A stretch of 59,423 nt of DNA, from contig CALWLF010000115.1 of assembly GCA_944381455.1 (NCBI GenBank), positions 1 to 59,423 on the forward strand, in the 5' to 3' direction. The DNA is from an uncultured Clostridia bacterium. Its GTDB lineage: Bacteria > Bacillota > Clostridia > Lachnospirales > Anaerotignaceae. The translations under genes were made by a program, and so were the position numbers. The notes beneath the pieces were generated by a model. The model had not been told where the DNA came from, searched no databases, and worked only from the letters and a program-made list of their open reading frames with translations. This document shows, piece after piece, positions 15,526 through 23,063 of the stretch (within the stretch, counting starts at the first letter, position 1; the number at the start of each line of letters is the position of its first letter).

Positions 15526-15927
15526 TCACCTTTCTTTCCATTCCAACTGCTCCATCCAGTCGCTTTCTTCTTCTGCTCTCCATCCCATCAGCAAAAAGCT
15601 GCCTTCCCAGTGGACTGTCTCCTCTTCCACCCAGGTTTTCACATTGCCTGGCCGCACCGGCGCCCCTTCCAGGTCCACCTGTGCCAGCGCCTGCCGCATC
15701 TTCTCTTCTGCCAGTTCCCCCTCTCCCATTTTGCCATAATGGGAAACCCGGTAGAAAAACCGCAGCTGCACACGCCGCCCCAACAGCGGCTTTTCCTCTG
15801 TCCGCTCCCAAAGGAGGAAAAGACAAGGCCGCTTGACGGTCGTCTCCTGCCATTTCGTGTATAGGGGTAATGATGGATACGCCTGATGGAGGGCCTTGGC
15901 CAATGCCTGCGTCAATGCTTCTTTCAT
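15526..15927 (-). CDS. Tail terminator/completion-type protein (DUF6838/YqbJ-like)
   Basis: A 133-residue protein directly upstream of the sheath gene. The sequence pattern (LTQALAKALHQAYPSLPLYT, RPCLFLLWERTEEKP, GRRVQLRFFYRVSHYG) fits the small alpha/beta proteins that cap the tail and join it to the head in PBSX/skin elements. It overlaps the head-closure gene by 4 nt. The family name is from gene order and pattern; the capping role is inferred. Confidence 0.75.
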   Translation of the reverse strand: MKEALTQALAKALHQAYPSLPLYTKWQETTVKRPCLFLLWERTEEKPLLGRRVQLRFFYRVSHYGKMGEGELAEEKMRQALAQVDLEGAPVRPGNVKTWVEEETVHWEGSFLLMGWRAEEESDWMEQLEWKER

Positions 15928-16274
15928 GCCTGCTCCTCCCCGTATGGAACCAGCACCGTTTCCCGGTGGGTTTGGTATCTCCTGCTTTCTCCTGCTTGGC
16001 GGTACTGCTTACTGTCAATCCGCACCACCGCTCCCAGCGGCATCTCCACCTCCGCTGCCGTAAACAGCACCACCGTTCCTTTGGGAAACAATAAGTCCCC
16101 TCCCTTGTTTCCTTCTCTCAACCCGGCATAAGAAATCCGGCAGGGCACCTGCCCTTCCAGCAGCACTTCTTTTTGTTCCACCACGCCGTTTTCCCCCAGC
16201 ACTTCTTGCCAGCCGTAAATATCACACCGCTGCTCCATCCATCGCTCCAACTGCCGCTTTGCTCTTGTCACCAT
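15924..16274 (-). CDS. Head closure/neck protein (YqbH/XkdH-like, DUF3599)
   Basis: A 116-residue protein with a beta-barrel pattern (RCDIYGWQEVLGENGVVEQK, then VLLEGQVPCRISYAG and LFPKGTVVLFTAAEVEMP). This is the shape of the SPP1 gp16-like head-closure group as represented by XkdH/YqbH. Such proteins form the ring beneath the connector and hold DNA in. It overlaps the connector gene by 7 nt. Confidence 0.8.
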   Translation of the reverse strand: MVTRAKRQLERWMEQRCDIYGWQEVLGENGVVEQKEVLLEGQVPCRISYAGLREGNKGGDLLFPKGTVVLFTAAEVEMPLGAVVRIDSKQYRQAGESRRYQTHRETVLVPYGEEQA

Positions 16275-16573
16275 TTTCCTCTCCTAAATAACTGCAGCTG
16301 CTCTAAAAAAGGGGTGGCCCATGTGCCTTCGGCCGTTTCAAATTCCACCGTGGCGTCTCCTTCTGTCAAACGCTTCACACCGCCTTGCCCGGCTCGCTCA
16401 CAAAGGGAATGGGCCATTTCCACACAAACTTCCAATAGCTCCTCTGGAACGGCAGTCAAACGGCAGTAGTTTTTGATGTAGGCCATCGCTTCCTCCACTG
16501 CAAACTCTGCCAGGTTCTCATCCTCTTTGGGGCACAGCACCTTCAGCCGCTGCAATACCTGCTCTTTATCCAT
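16268..16573 (-). CDS. Head-tail connector protein (YqbG/gp6-like)
   Basis: A 101-residue alpha-helical protein (VLQRLKVLCPKEDENLAEFA, then VEEAMAYIKNYCRL and LLEVCVEMAHSLCERA) of the gp6/gp15/YqbG adaptor class that docks on the portal ring. It lies 15 bp after the capsid gene and overlaps the head-closure gene, as in PBSX and SPP1-like phages. Confidence 0.85.
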   Translation of the reverse strand: MDKEQVLQRLKVLCPKEDENLAEFAVEEAMAYIKNYCRLTAVPEELLEVCVEMAHSLCERAGQGGVKRLTEGDATVEFETAEGTWATPFLEQLQLFRRGKW

Positions 16574-16588
16574 GCCATTCCCCTCTTC

Positions 16589-17467
16589 TTACGCCGTCTT
16601 TGGACTGACATAAATGCCCTTTGCCTTGTTTTCATATACAAAGGCATCATGGTACAGCCGAAACTGGAAAAGCCAAGCATCCAGCTTCTGGTTTTCATCG
16701 GGAGAAAACACCTTCGGTAAAATAAATTTCTTTGCCTGCACCAGCGCCTGGGGATATACCACCATAAAATTCATTTCTTTGCCTGAAGTATCTTTTGTAT
16801 ATCCCCAGGTGGTGGAACCATCATTTAAGGTAATGGCCGTGTAAAATCTGGACTTCGGCACATAAATCACCTTCATGTTGTTGTAGCCGTTGACCACGGC
16901 ATTGATGATGTCATCGCTGCCCCATTGCCGGTTCAGCGCTTTGTTGAGGGCCGGCTTTAAGTCGCTGTTGACAAACAGCACACGCCCTTCCTGGGGCACC
17001 TCGTTTTCGTCCAGCACAGCCACTGCCTCGTCAATGGCTTCCAAAATCGTGTCCTTGGTCAGCGCAGCCGCATCGCCCACCGTCACACCGGTGCTGGAGG
17101 CATATTTTGCAAATCGATAGGCGTCCAGCTCTGGAATCACCCATTCTCGCATGAAGTTTCCCGTCACAGAACCAAATACCACGCCCAGCATTTCCTCATC
17201 ATCCATCCGGTCAATGGAAATTTCTTTGCCTCGTTCCTGGCTCAAACGCATGGTTTCCCAGGTGGCCGTGATATCGCCTTTGGGATATCCTGCCGTTCTG
17301 GAATAATTGCCAAGGCCGGTGGTTGCCACCTTCAGCACCTTCACCTCTGCACTGTTGGTAAAATCCACCATGGTGTTGGTGTCCAACAACTCCGTTACGC
17401 TTTCGCTCCGGTAAATGTCATCAATTACCGGTAAAAATTTTGTTGCCAAATTCACTGTGTTTGCCAT
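16589..17467 (-). CDS. Major capsid protein (HK97 fold)
   Basis: A 292-residue major head protein of the XkdG/YqbE type. The N-terminus is short (ATKFLPVIDDIYRSESVTE), with no long prohead delta domain, and then come the E-loop region (SRTAGYPKGDITATWETMRL) and the P/A domains (VLFVNSDLKPALNKALNRQW, KVIYVPKSRFYT). An ordinary-length intact capsid indicates that the element still makes heads, unlike tailocins. It sits 89 bp after the scaffold gene, with its own good ribosome site. Confidence 0.95.
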   Translation of the reverse strand: MANTVNLATKFLPVIDDIYRSESVTELLDTNTMVDFTNSAEVKVLKVATTGLGNYSRTAGYPKGDITATWETMRLSQERGKEISIDRMDDEEMLGVVFGSVTGNFMREWVIPELDAYRFAKYASSTGVTVGDAAALTKDTILEAIDEAVAVLDENEVPQEGRVLFVNSDLKPALNKALNRQWGSDDIINAVVNGYNNMKVIYVPKSRFYTAITLNDGSTTWGYTKDTSGKEMNFMVVYPQALVQAKKFILPKVFSPDENQKLDAWLFQFRLYHDAFVYENKAKGIYVSPKTA

Positions 17468-17556
17468 CTCTTTCCTTCCTCCTTTTTCCTAAGCCACCTG
17501 TCGTTTCCCGCCCATCCCAAAAGACGCCCTGGCTCCCTGCCTCTTTTCCCTTTTTC

Positions 17557-18132
17557 TTATCCTCTCAGCTTTGCCCCCCTTCTGGCCCCGGCCACAAACC
17601 GGTCATTTTCCTGTTTTCTGGTGCCCCATTGCATTCCTGTGCCTTCCACCTTTGCCTGTCCTTTTAAAAACTGCCCCAATGCCTCTCTGGCCCCAGTAAA
17701 ATCCACTGCCAGCAGCGTTCCGTTTTCATCTCGAAGCAAGTCCTTTTCTTCCAAAAAGAAGAGCACCCTGCTTCCTTCTTGACTGCCGTACCGTTTCTTT
17801 GCCATCTGCATCAGCAGCGCTTCTTCCTCTTTTGCCTCTTCTTTTGGCTGCACAGCGCCATGTTTTTCGCCTATCTCCAATGCCGCATCTTCTTTCTCCT
17901 TTTCTGCCTCTAAAAAGCCGGTCTCTTTTGGCCCTTCCTCTTTTGCTTCTCGTTCCATTGGCCGTCTTGTTTCTTTTTCTTCTTCTTTTGGAAACACAGT
18001 CCGCTCTTCTTCCCTGGGCAAATATCCTTCCCAGTCTCCCTCTTCTTCCACCAAAATCCCAATCATGGCCTCAAAGGCGCTTTTGGCTGCCTGTAACTGT
18101 GTGATCCATTGTTCCATCTGCGCTTGCTTCAT
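17557..18132 (-). CDS. Putative capsid scaffolding protein
   Basis: A 191-residue, extremely charged protein. I start it at ATG 18132 (MKQAQMEQW), preceded by AAAGGGGA; the reading frame extends further upstream, but inside the portal gene. Residues 1-30 are helical, ~45-125 a Glu/Lys-rich low-complexity region (REEERTVFPKEEEKETRRP, AKEEEALLMQMAKKR), and the last 60 a compact domain (VLFFLEEKDLLRDENG, AREALGQFLKG). Position between portal and capsid plus acidic coiled-coil character fit a scaffold. It overlaps the portal 3' end by 62 nt. In PBSX this slot is XkdF, which also has a protease domain; none is visible here. Confidence 0.7.
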   Translation of the reverse strand: MKQAQMEQWITQLQAAKSAFEAMIGILVEEEGDWEGYLPREEERTVFPKEEEKETRRPMEREAKEEGPKETGFLEAEKEKEDAALEIGEKHGAVQPKEEAKEEEALLMQMAKKRYGSQEGSRVLFFLEEKDLLRDENGTLLAVDFTGAREALGQFLKGQAKVEGTGMQWGTRKQENDRFVAGARRGAKLRG

Positions 18133-19591
18133 CTTCCATTTCCCCTTTCTCTTCCTCCATCTCCGACAATTCCCCTTCTCCGCTGATTTCTTCCACAAAG
18201 GGATGCTTGCTGATCAGCGTCTCTCTGCCCAGCAGATCTTTGCTCATTTCAATCATCTGCACCGTTTCATAATCGTTGGTAATCATGTTCTTTCTCAGCT
18301 CCACCCGGATGTCTTTGGCATCAAAGGATGTTCCGTGCTCTCGGTTCCAGTCCTCCACCAAAAACGAGAAAAACTCCCGCATGGCTTTTTTCAGCCTGGC
18401 AGCCACACTGTCGGCCTTCAAATCCAGCAGCGTGTATTGATACCGTAACGATACGCCGCTGGGCGCATTGCCCAGCCGGTCCAAATCCGTATCCACCCCC
18501 TGCCCAAACTGAAAAATATCCCTGCGCAGCATCTTCAAATATTCCAGCCTTCCTCCCATGGAAAGGTCCGTCTGCTTTGCCTCTACGCTGCCGTTGGCGT
18601 CGGAAATATGCACGGCTTTATTGATTTGCAGCTTTCTTGTAATGGCCGATGCCGTCTCTCCGCCATAGCCTTGGATCACCCAGTAGAGATCCACCAAATC
18701 CAGCAGATTGTTCACGCCTTCGCTGCTGATAAAGTCATAAGCGTCAATCAGCCCCTTGACTGCCTCCAAATCTGTCGTGCCTCGAATGTTGTTTTTTAAC
18801 AATAAAAACGGAACTCTTCCCCAGCTGTGCCGCTCTCTTTTTTTCTCAAACTGCTCCTCCCCGCCCACAGTCCACCAATGGGGCGCCGGATTGTACCGCA
18901 TCGAAGCATCCACCACCAGCCGGTGCTGATCATTTTCTGTAAAATAAGTCACCTCTTTGTCCGTCCACCATTCCACCTTCTTTCGCACAAACCGGCTGCC
19001 CTGCTCGTATTCCACCACGTCATAATAGCGGATGACCTGCTCCAGCTTGTCCTGCTTGTTGTCATCAAAAATGGGAATGATTTCATTGGCCGGCACAATG
19101 CAGTAGCAAAGTGTCCCATCTTCCTGATAATAAAAATGGATGCACTCAAACCCCTTGTTGCTGGCCCCTGTCAGCAATTCCTGAAACAATGCCTGAAACT
19201 CTTCTCCTGCCCATTCTTCCAACAGCGCCGCAAAGGCACGATCCTTGTTTTTCACCTGCAACACCGGCTTTCGTCCCAGTAAATAGCTGACTTTCTGGTC
19301 CACCAGCAGCCGGTGGAACCCGTTTGTCACATGATGGTTGCTCCGGTTGGGATTGGTAAAAACAGAAACCTGTTCCTGCTCTGCCTCATTGGTCTCCGAA
19401 ATTCTGCTGCGCCGAAAATCATGGTTTAAAATATCCTGCTCATATACATAATACCGCTCCCCCTCCTCCATCTTTCCCCGCCTGCCGCTTTCTTCCTCCT
19501 GCCAAATCAGCTTCATCAGCACATCGCCATCCTCCAATGGCTTCCCCGCCGAAAGCTTGGCATTTTCCCAGTCTCTCTTTGTCAAAAACAT
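18071..19591 (-). CDS. Portal protein, SPP1 gp6-like
   Basis: A 506-residue portal that forms the dodecameric DNA channel and docks the terminase. Diagnostic stretches are YLLGRKPVLQVKNK, ASNKGFECIHFYYQEDGTLC, PFLLLKNNIRGTTDLEAVK, the helical stem NLLDLVDLYWVIQGYGG and APSGVSLRYQYTLLDLKAD. The length is normal for SPP1/PBSX portals. The acidic C-terminus (EEISGEGELSEMEEEKGEME) overlaps the scaffold start. It follows the large terminase by 4 bp. Confidence 0.95.
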   Translation of the reverse strand: MFLTKRDWENAKLSAGKPLEDGDVLMKLIWQEEESGRRGKMEEGERYYVYEQDILNHDFRRSRISETNEAEQEQVSVFTNPNRSNHHVTNGFHRLLVDQKVSYLLGRKPVLQVKNKDRAFAALLEEWAGEEFQALFQELLTGASNKGFECIHFYYQEDGTLCYCIVPANEIIPIFDDNKQDKLEQVIRYYDVVEYEQGSRFVRKKVEWWTDKEVTYFTENDQHRLVVDASMRYNPAPHWWTVGGEEQFEKKRERHSWGRVPFLLLKNNIRGTTDLEAVKGLIDAYDFISSEGVNNLLDLVDLYWVIQGYGGETASAITRKLQINKAVHISDANGSVEAKQTDLSMGGRLEYLKMLRRDIFQFGQGVDTDLDRLGNAPSGVSLRYQYTLLDLKADSVAARLKKAMREFFSFLVEDWNREHGTSFDAKDIRVELRKNMITNDYETVQMIEMSKDLLGRETLISKHPFVEEISGEGELSEMEEEKGEMEDEASADGTMDHTVTGSQKRL

Positions 19592-19595
19592 TGCC

Positions 19596-20837
19596 TTACC
19601 TCACTTTCACCAAATCCATGTCAAACTGCCTGGAATAACGCACTGCATCAATGGCATGGTTGTCCTTGTCTGGAAACCGCCCCAAAAATGCACCGTTTTG
19701 GTCGCTTTCCAAATGGTATCCCAAAAACTCCTCTGCCGTCTTTGGGCAGCGCACCGGATCAATGACAATTTCCTCCATATCCTGTAACCACCGAATCCCA
19801 TATTCCACACTGCGCGGTCCCTTTCTGGCCCCAATGGCCGCAATGCCATAGCTGCAAAATTCTCCAATGCTTTTCGGCTCTGCGCTGTCGCAAATCACAA
19901 CACCGTTCTCTTTGTTTTCTTCTTGAATCAGCTTTGCCGCCTTCCGGTTGCTGAGTCCTGCCTGATGGATTTCATAAAAAATATAAAGCTTTCGCTTCTT
20001 CTTGTCGTAGTGGTTGACTGTGTAATGCAGAGGATCCACCGCATACCCCCAATCCAGCCCCCGGCTGATGTTCCAAAATGAGGCAATTTCCTCCTCAGAT
20101 AGTTCCCTCGTCACCACATTGGTAAATACCTGCCCCCGGCTTCCCGTCACTTCTCCCAAATATTCGTGCCGGTACACCATCTCGTCTTTTTTCTTCCATC
20201 GCTCCGCTTCCAGGAAAAACTGTTCTCCAAGCCAATGCCTCGGCACCTCCAAATAGGTGCTGTGATGGACCAGCCGCCCTTCCTCCGTTCCCACCAGCGC
20301 CCGGTTTACCCAGCTCATGGTGCTCCTTGGCGGATTAAAGGTGTAAAACACGGCAAAGGCATCGCCTCCTCGCATCAGTGTCTGGTTTAAACTGCGGATT
20401 TCTTCCATCCCCGAAAACTCATCCACTTCCTCATACCAAATCCATTTGGCATATCCCTTTGGAAACTTCAAGCTTTTTAACTTCTGCGGATTGTCTGCCC
20501 CCCGAAACAAAATCTTCTGCCCCGTCGGCCGGTAAATGAGCGCAGGCTCGCTCATTTTCTCCTCCCAGTACGCTTCCACCCCCAGCATTCCAATGGCCCA
20601 TCGCATCTGTTCCACCACCGAGGCCCGCAAATGTGCGCCCACCTTCCGCAGCACCACCGCATGGGTATTGGGCTGACGCATCATCCCCACAATCAGCTCC
20701 AGCGACACAAAAGAGCTTTTGCAACTGCCCCTGCCTCCTTTCAGCCAAAAATGGGTTGCTTTTTGCTGCTTCACCTGTTGGTGAACGGGAAAAAACGCCG
20801 GTGCCATCACCTCCTGCAGCCTAATCATTGCCGTCAC
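19596..20837 (-). CDS. xtmB: Terminase large subunit (XtmB-like)
   Basis: A 413-residue DNA-packaging motor. The ATPase domain has a terminase-type Walker A (GGRGSCKSS) and Walker B (IWYEEVDEF). The nuclease domain has the expected acidic positions in LDWGYAVDPLHY, VICDSAEPKSIGEF and DNHAIDAVRYS. All catalytic signatures look intact, so packaging should be functional. It overlaps the small subunit by 17 nt. The type matches PBSX/SPP1 headful-packaging enzymes, which can package host DNA; that is relevant for the possible GTA-like nature. Confidence 0.96.
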   Translation of the reverse strand: MTAMIRLQEVMAPAFFPVHQQVKQQKATHFWLKGGRGSCKSSFVSLELIVGMMRQPNTHAVVLRKVGAHLRASVVEQMRWAIGMLGVEAYWEEKMSEPALIYRPTGQKILFRGADNPQKLKSLKFPKGYAKWIWYEEVDEFSGMEEIRSLNQTLMRGGDAFAVFYTFNPPRSTMSWVNRALVGTEEGRLVHHSTYLEVPRHWLGEQFFLEAERWKKKDEMVYRHEYLGEVTGSRGQVFTNVVTRELSEEEIASFWNISRGLDWGYAVDPLHYTVNHYDKKKRKLYIFYEIHQAGLSNRKAAKLIQEENKENGVVICDSAEPKSIGEFCSYGIAAIGARKGPRSVEYGIRWLQDMEEIVIDPVRCPKTAEEFLGYHLESDQNGAFLGRFPDKDNHAIDAVRYSRQFDMDLVKVR

Positions 20838-21168
20838 CTGCCGGAATGTCGTCTAAAATCTGAATCAGCCCCAAAGCCGCCACATTGGTGTCTGCCTTGT
20901 ATTTTCCCTTCAGTTCAAAATACAGCTTGATGGCCGGAATGTTTCCCTTGCTGCATTGGTCAATCAGCGCCTTCCATACCACGGAAATTTCGCCGTACGT
21001 CCTCTTTTCCACCATGGTTTCCAAGTACTTGCGAAACGGCGCCTCACCCATCCATTTGTAAAACACCGTCATCCCAATGCCCACTTCACTGCATAGCCGC
21101 TCAAAATCCCCGTCAAAATTTTGGTCAAGCAGCTTCTGTGCCAATTTCTTTTGCTTTGGATTCACCAC
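20821..21168 (-). CDS. xtmA: Terminase small subunit, with an apparent frameshift at its 5' end
   Basis: A DNA-recognition subunit of phBC6A51-type: VNPKQKKLAQKLLDQ, a helix-turn-helix around LCSEVGIGMTVFYKWM, then a helical oligomerisation part. In-frame translation can begin at GTG 21168, which has no Shine-Dalgarno. A perfect site (AAAGGAGGTC) instead precedes ATG 21205, whose frame closes after 26 codons. Removing one G from the G5 run (plus-strand C5, 21192-21196) would join the ATG to this frame, giving MAKGETAAAERYVVNPKQKK, a natural terminase start. So the gene carries a 1-nt homopolymer insertion (real, phase-variable or a sequencing error) or uses a weak GTG. Confidence 0.85.
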   Translation of the reverse strand: MVNPKQKKLAQKLLDQNFDGDFERLCSEVGIGMTVFYKWMGEAPFRKYLETMVEKRTYGEISVVWKALIDQCSKGNIPAIKLYFELKGKYKADTNVAALGLIQILDDIPAGDGND

Positions 21169-21267
21169 ATATCGCTCTGCCGCTGCCGTCTCCCCCTTTC
21201 GCCATTTTTTTGACCTCCTTTCCCCCTTCGTTCTGCTGAAATCCTATCAAAAAAAATGTTCCCTCGG

Positions 21268-21663
21268 TTACCCTTTTTCTAGTCCCCTCTTCTTTTCATA
21301 CAAAATCAAAAAAAATTTCCGTCGCATCTCATAAAACTGCCGCCTGCCGCAGGGTACCTCCATATACTCATACCTGATTTTTTCCGTCACGTTTTTCAAT
21401 AAAAAAGGAGCCAGTTGCCGTCCTGCCTCCTCAGCTGCTTCTTCTATGATTCTCAGCTGTGCCTTCAGTGCTCGAGATCGCAGCTCATTTTGTTTTGCAG
21501 TGACACTGCTTTGTTGTTCTCTTTGTGCCAGATTCATCTTCTTGTGCGTTTTTATTGCTGCCTCTGCCAGTTCTTGCTTTTTTTGTCTGTATTGATAGCA
21601 AAAATATTCCAGCTCTTTGTACGCTTCAAAGGAGAGGAACCCCGCCTTTTCTCTCCTTGGCAT
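21268..21663 (-). CDS. Phage late-gene regulator-like protein (RinA/ArpU type, uncertain)
   Basis: A 131-residue protein starting at ATG 21663 (MPRREK) with GAGGAGGG upstream. The N-terminus (LSFEAYKELEYFCYQYRQKK) is a helix; the middle is a long coiled coil; the C-terminus (YEYMEVPCGRRQFYEMRRKF, FLILYEKKR) is a short helix-turn-helix-like segment. Proteins with this C-terminal motif sit directly before the small terminase in many clostridial prophages, the place of RinA/ArpU-type late activators. Function is inferred from place and pattern. It lies 11 bp from the upstream XRE gene. Confidence 0.65.
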   Translation of the reverse strand: MPRREKAGFLSFEAYKELEYFCYQYRQKKQELAEAAIKTHKKMNLAQREQQSSVTAKQNELRSRALKAQLRIIEEAAEEAGRQLAPFLLKNVTEKIRYEYMEVPCGRRQFYEMRRKFFLILYEKKRGLEKG

Positions 21664-21674
21664 AACATCCCTCC

Positions 21675-21980
21675 TCAAAAAACATGCATTCTTTCATGCA
21701 GCAGCACAATTTCTGGCAGTATGGCTTGTTCCATCGGCTCTTTTTGTTGCGAAACGCAACAAGAGGGGAAAAAATAAAAATTGATTTCCTCAGGCCGCAG
21801 CTGCAACACTTCTGCCAAGCGTTCCACTTCGTTGCTTTTAAAAACGGAATACCCATTGAGCTTGTTGTTCAGCGCATCGGTACTTATGGCAATCAGCTTT
21901 GCCAGTTTCCGATAGGATAAATGTTTCTTTTGCAATAATTTTTTCAGTCTCTCCAGCTCCTGATATTTTTTCACCTTCAT
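21675..21980 (-). CDS. XRE-family regulator, first gene of the phage operon
   Basis: A 101-residue DNA-binding protein. Start at ATG 21980 (MKVKKYQELERLKKLL) with AAAGGAG seven bases upstream. Helix-turn-helix at about 12-65 (LSYRKLAKLIAISTDALNNK, ERLAEVLQLRPEEIN), followed by a Phe/Cys-rich link (FYFFPSCCVS) and a short tail. This architecture is common for Cro- or antirepressor-like proteins of small clostridial phages. It is transcribed from the TTGACA-17-TAGGGT promoter at 22008-22036, which faces the divergent repressor gene. Confidence 0.85.
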   Translation of the reverse strand: MKVKKYQELERLKKLLQKKHLSYRKLAKLIAISTDALNNKLNGYSVFKSNEVERLAEVLQLRPEEINFYFFPSCCVSQQKEPMEQAILPEIVLLHERMHVF

Positions 21981-22007
21981 ATCCAAGCTCCTTTCTCTTT
22001 TTTTCCT

Positions 22008-22036
22008 ACCCTAGCACAGAACAAAAACAGTGTCAA
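22008..22036 (-). promoter_or_regulatory. promoter of the phage structural operon
   Basis: Minus strand: -35 TTGACA (22031-22036), 17 bp, -10 TAGGGT (22008-22013). The operator palindrome begins 2 bp upstream of the -35, so a bound repressor could block or touch polymerase. Confidence 0.7.
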
Positions 22037-22037
22037 C

Positions 22038-22078
22038 ACGAATTGCAAAAATTCGTCATAAACTTCACGCTTCGTCAT
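22038..22078. promoter_or_regulatory. operator region between the divergent XRE genes
   Basis: A perfect palindrome ACGAATT-GCAAA-AATTCGT lies at 22038-22056. The half-site TTCGTCAT occurs at 22052-22059 and again at 22071-22078, 19 bp apart (about two helical turns), the second abutting the -35 of the repressor promoter. This is the layout of a cooperative phage switch operator. Confidence 0.65.
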
Positions 22079-22106
22079 TGAAAATCAGAACAGGCCATGG
22101 TATAAT
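22078..22106 (+). promoter_or_regulatory. promoter of the XRE repressor gene
   Basis: Plus strand: -35 TTGAAA (22078-22083), 17 bp, -10 TATAAT (22101-22106). The -35 overlaps the end of an operator half-site, suggesting autoregulation. Confidence 0.75.
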
Positions 22107-22200
22107 GACCACAGCAGCGCATCAGCAAATTCCATAACCCCGTTTGATTTTCCTCATCCATTTTCTCTCAACAAAATTTTCTCAATGGAGGTGAAAACAA

Positions 22201-22548
22201 ATGAAATCTGTCAACAAAGAATGTTTTGGAACCCGGCTGAATCAGCTGATGCAGGCACACAATTACACCATGCGCACCTTAGGCGAAGCCGTACAGTTAA
22301 ATTCCAGCACCATTTTTCGCTATATCCATGGCCAAATAGCCCCAAAGGTCACCACCATTGCTGCCTTTGCCCGTCTTTTTGGAGTCAACCCAACCTGGTT
22401 AATGGGATATGATGTGCCAATGTTTCTTTCGGAGCAAGCAGAACAAGCAGCCAGTTTGTCACAACAATATCTTCTGCTCACCCCTTCCCAACAAGAACAG
22501 ATACAACAGCTGCTCTGCTGCTTTTTGCGGGAAAACAAAAAATCCTAA
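22201..22548 (+). CDS. XRE-family phage repressor
   Basis: A 115-residue protein with an N-terminal XRE helix-turn-helix (residues ~9-68: FGTRLNQLMQAHNYTMRTLG, then EAVQLNSSTIFRYIHGQIAP and the common end LFGVNPTWLMGYDVPM) and a short C-terminal helical part rich in Gln. There is no LexA/CI peptidase domain, so induction by RecA self-cleavage is not expected; an antirepressor or another signal would be needed, as with PBSX Xre. Start ATG 22201 has GGAGGT eight bases upstream. It is divergent from the phage operon and is the only plus-strand gene of the module. A terminator follows at once. Confidence 0.92.
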   Translation: MKSVNKECFGTRLNQLMQAHNYTMRTLGEAVQLNSSTIFRYIHGQIAPKVTTIAAFARLFGVNPTWLMGYDVPMFLSEQAEQAASLSQQYLLLTPSQQEQIQQLLCCFLRENKKS

Positions 22549-22590
22549 AAAAAGAACGGGTTTTGTAAAAAACAAAACCCGTTCTTTTTT
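22548..22590. terminator. bidirectional terminator between repressor and mazF
   Basis: Perfect 19-bp inverted repeat (22548-22566 with 22572-22590; core GAACGGGTTTTGT) with a 5-nt loop and A6/T6 flanks on both strands. It ends the repressor transcript on plus and the mazF transcript on minus, and marks the upstream edge of the phage-like module. Confidence 0.95.
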
Positions 22591-22596
22591 GATGTA

Positions 22597-22947
22597 TCAG
22601 CGCTTCACCAGCTCCAGACTAACGGCCAGTGCATGACCAATCAGTCCCATCGTCTGGCTGTCTAAATGGGATACTTTTTCCCGCAATCTTTTTTTATCAA
22701 TGGTGCGAATTTGCTCCAGCAGCACCACGCTGTCTTTGGCCAGTTGGTGCCGGCTGGCTGAAAGGGCAATATGGGTGGGCAGTTTTGCCTTGTTCAGTTG
22801 ACTGGTAATGGCGGCGCAGATCACTGTTGGGCTGTAGCGGTTTCCCACATCATTTTGAATGATCAGCACTGGCCTGATGCCGCCTTGTTCGCTGCCCACC
22901 ACTGGGCTTAAATCTGCATAAAAAATATCTCCGCGTTTGACTACCAT
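22597..22947 (-). CDS. mazF: MazF/PemK-family endoribonuclease toxin (EndoA-like)
   Basis: A 116-residue MazF-type mRNA interferase. Start ATG 22947 ([16 protein letters not shown]). Conserved motifs are [27 protein letters not shown], the [10 protein letters not shown] strand and the [17 protein letters not shown] segment; all are intact. It is the last gene of the acpS-nnr-gerS-alr series, as in Bacillus where alr precedes the ndoAI-ndoA pair. The antitoxin gene is absent: only 116 bp separate it from alr, too short for one. Either a distant antitoxin controls it, or the protein has been co-opted. The transcript ends at the hairpin at 22548-22590. Confidence 0.95.
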   Translation of the reverse strand: MVVKRGDIFYADLSPVVGSEQGGIRPVLIIQNDVGNRYSPTVICAAITSQLNKAKLPTHIALSASRHQLAKDSVVLLEQIRTIDKKRLREKVSHLDSQTMGLIGHALAVSLELVKR

Positions 22948-23063
22948 TTCTCTCACACTCCCAATCTCTCATTTCAAGTGTGATGATTGCAGCCGCCGTA
23001 AGCACCTGTTATGTATTGCTTCTTCACACTTTGGTACTTTCATCATTTCCCAAACTGTTGTTT

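Noticed and set aside
22957-23063. Hidden antitoxin gene between alr and mazF
   Set aside because: The only frame with a start is 25 codons, lacks ribbon-helix-helix features and has a weak ribosome site.
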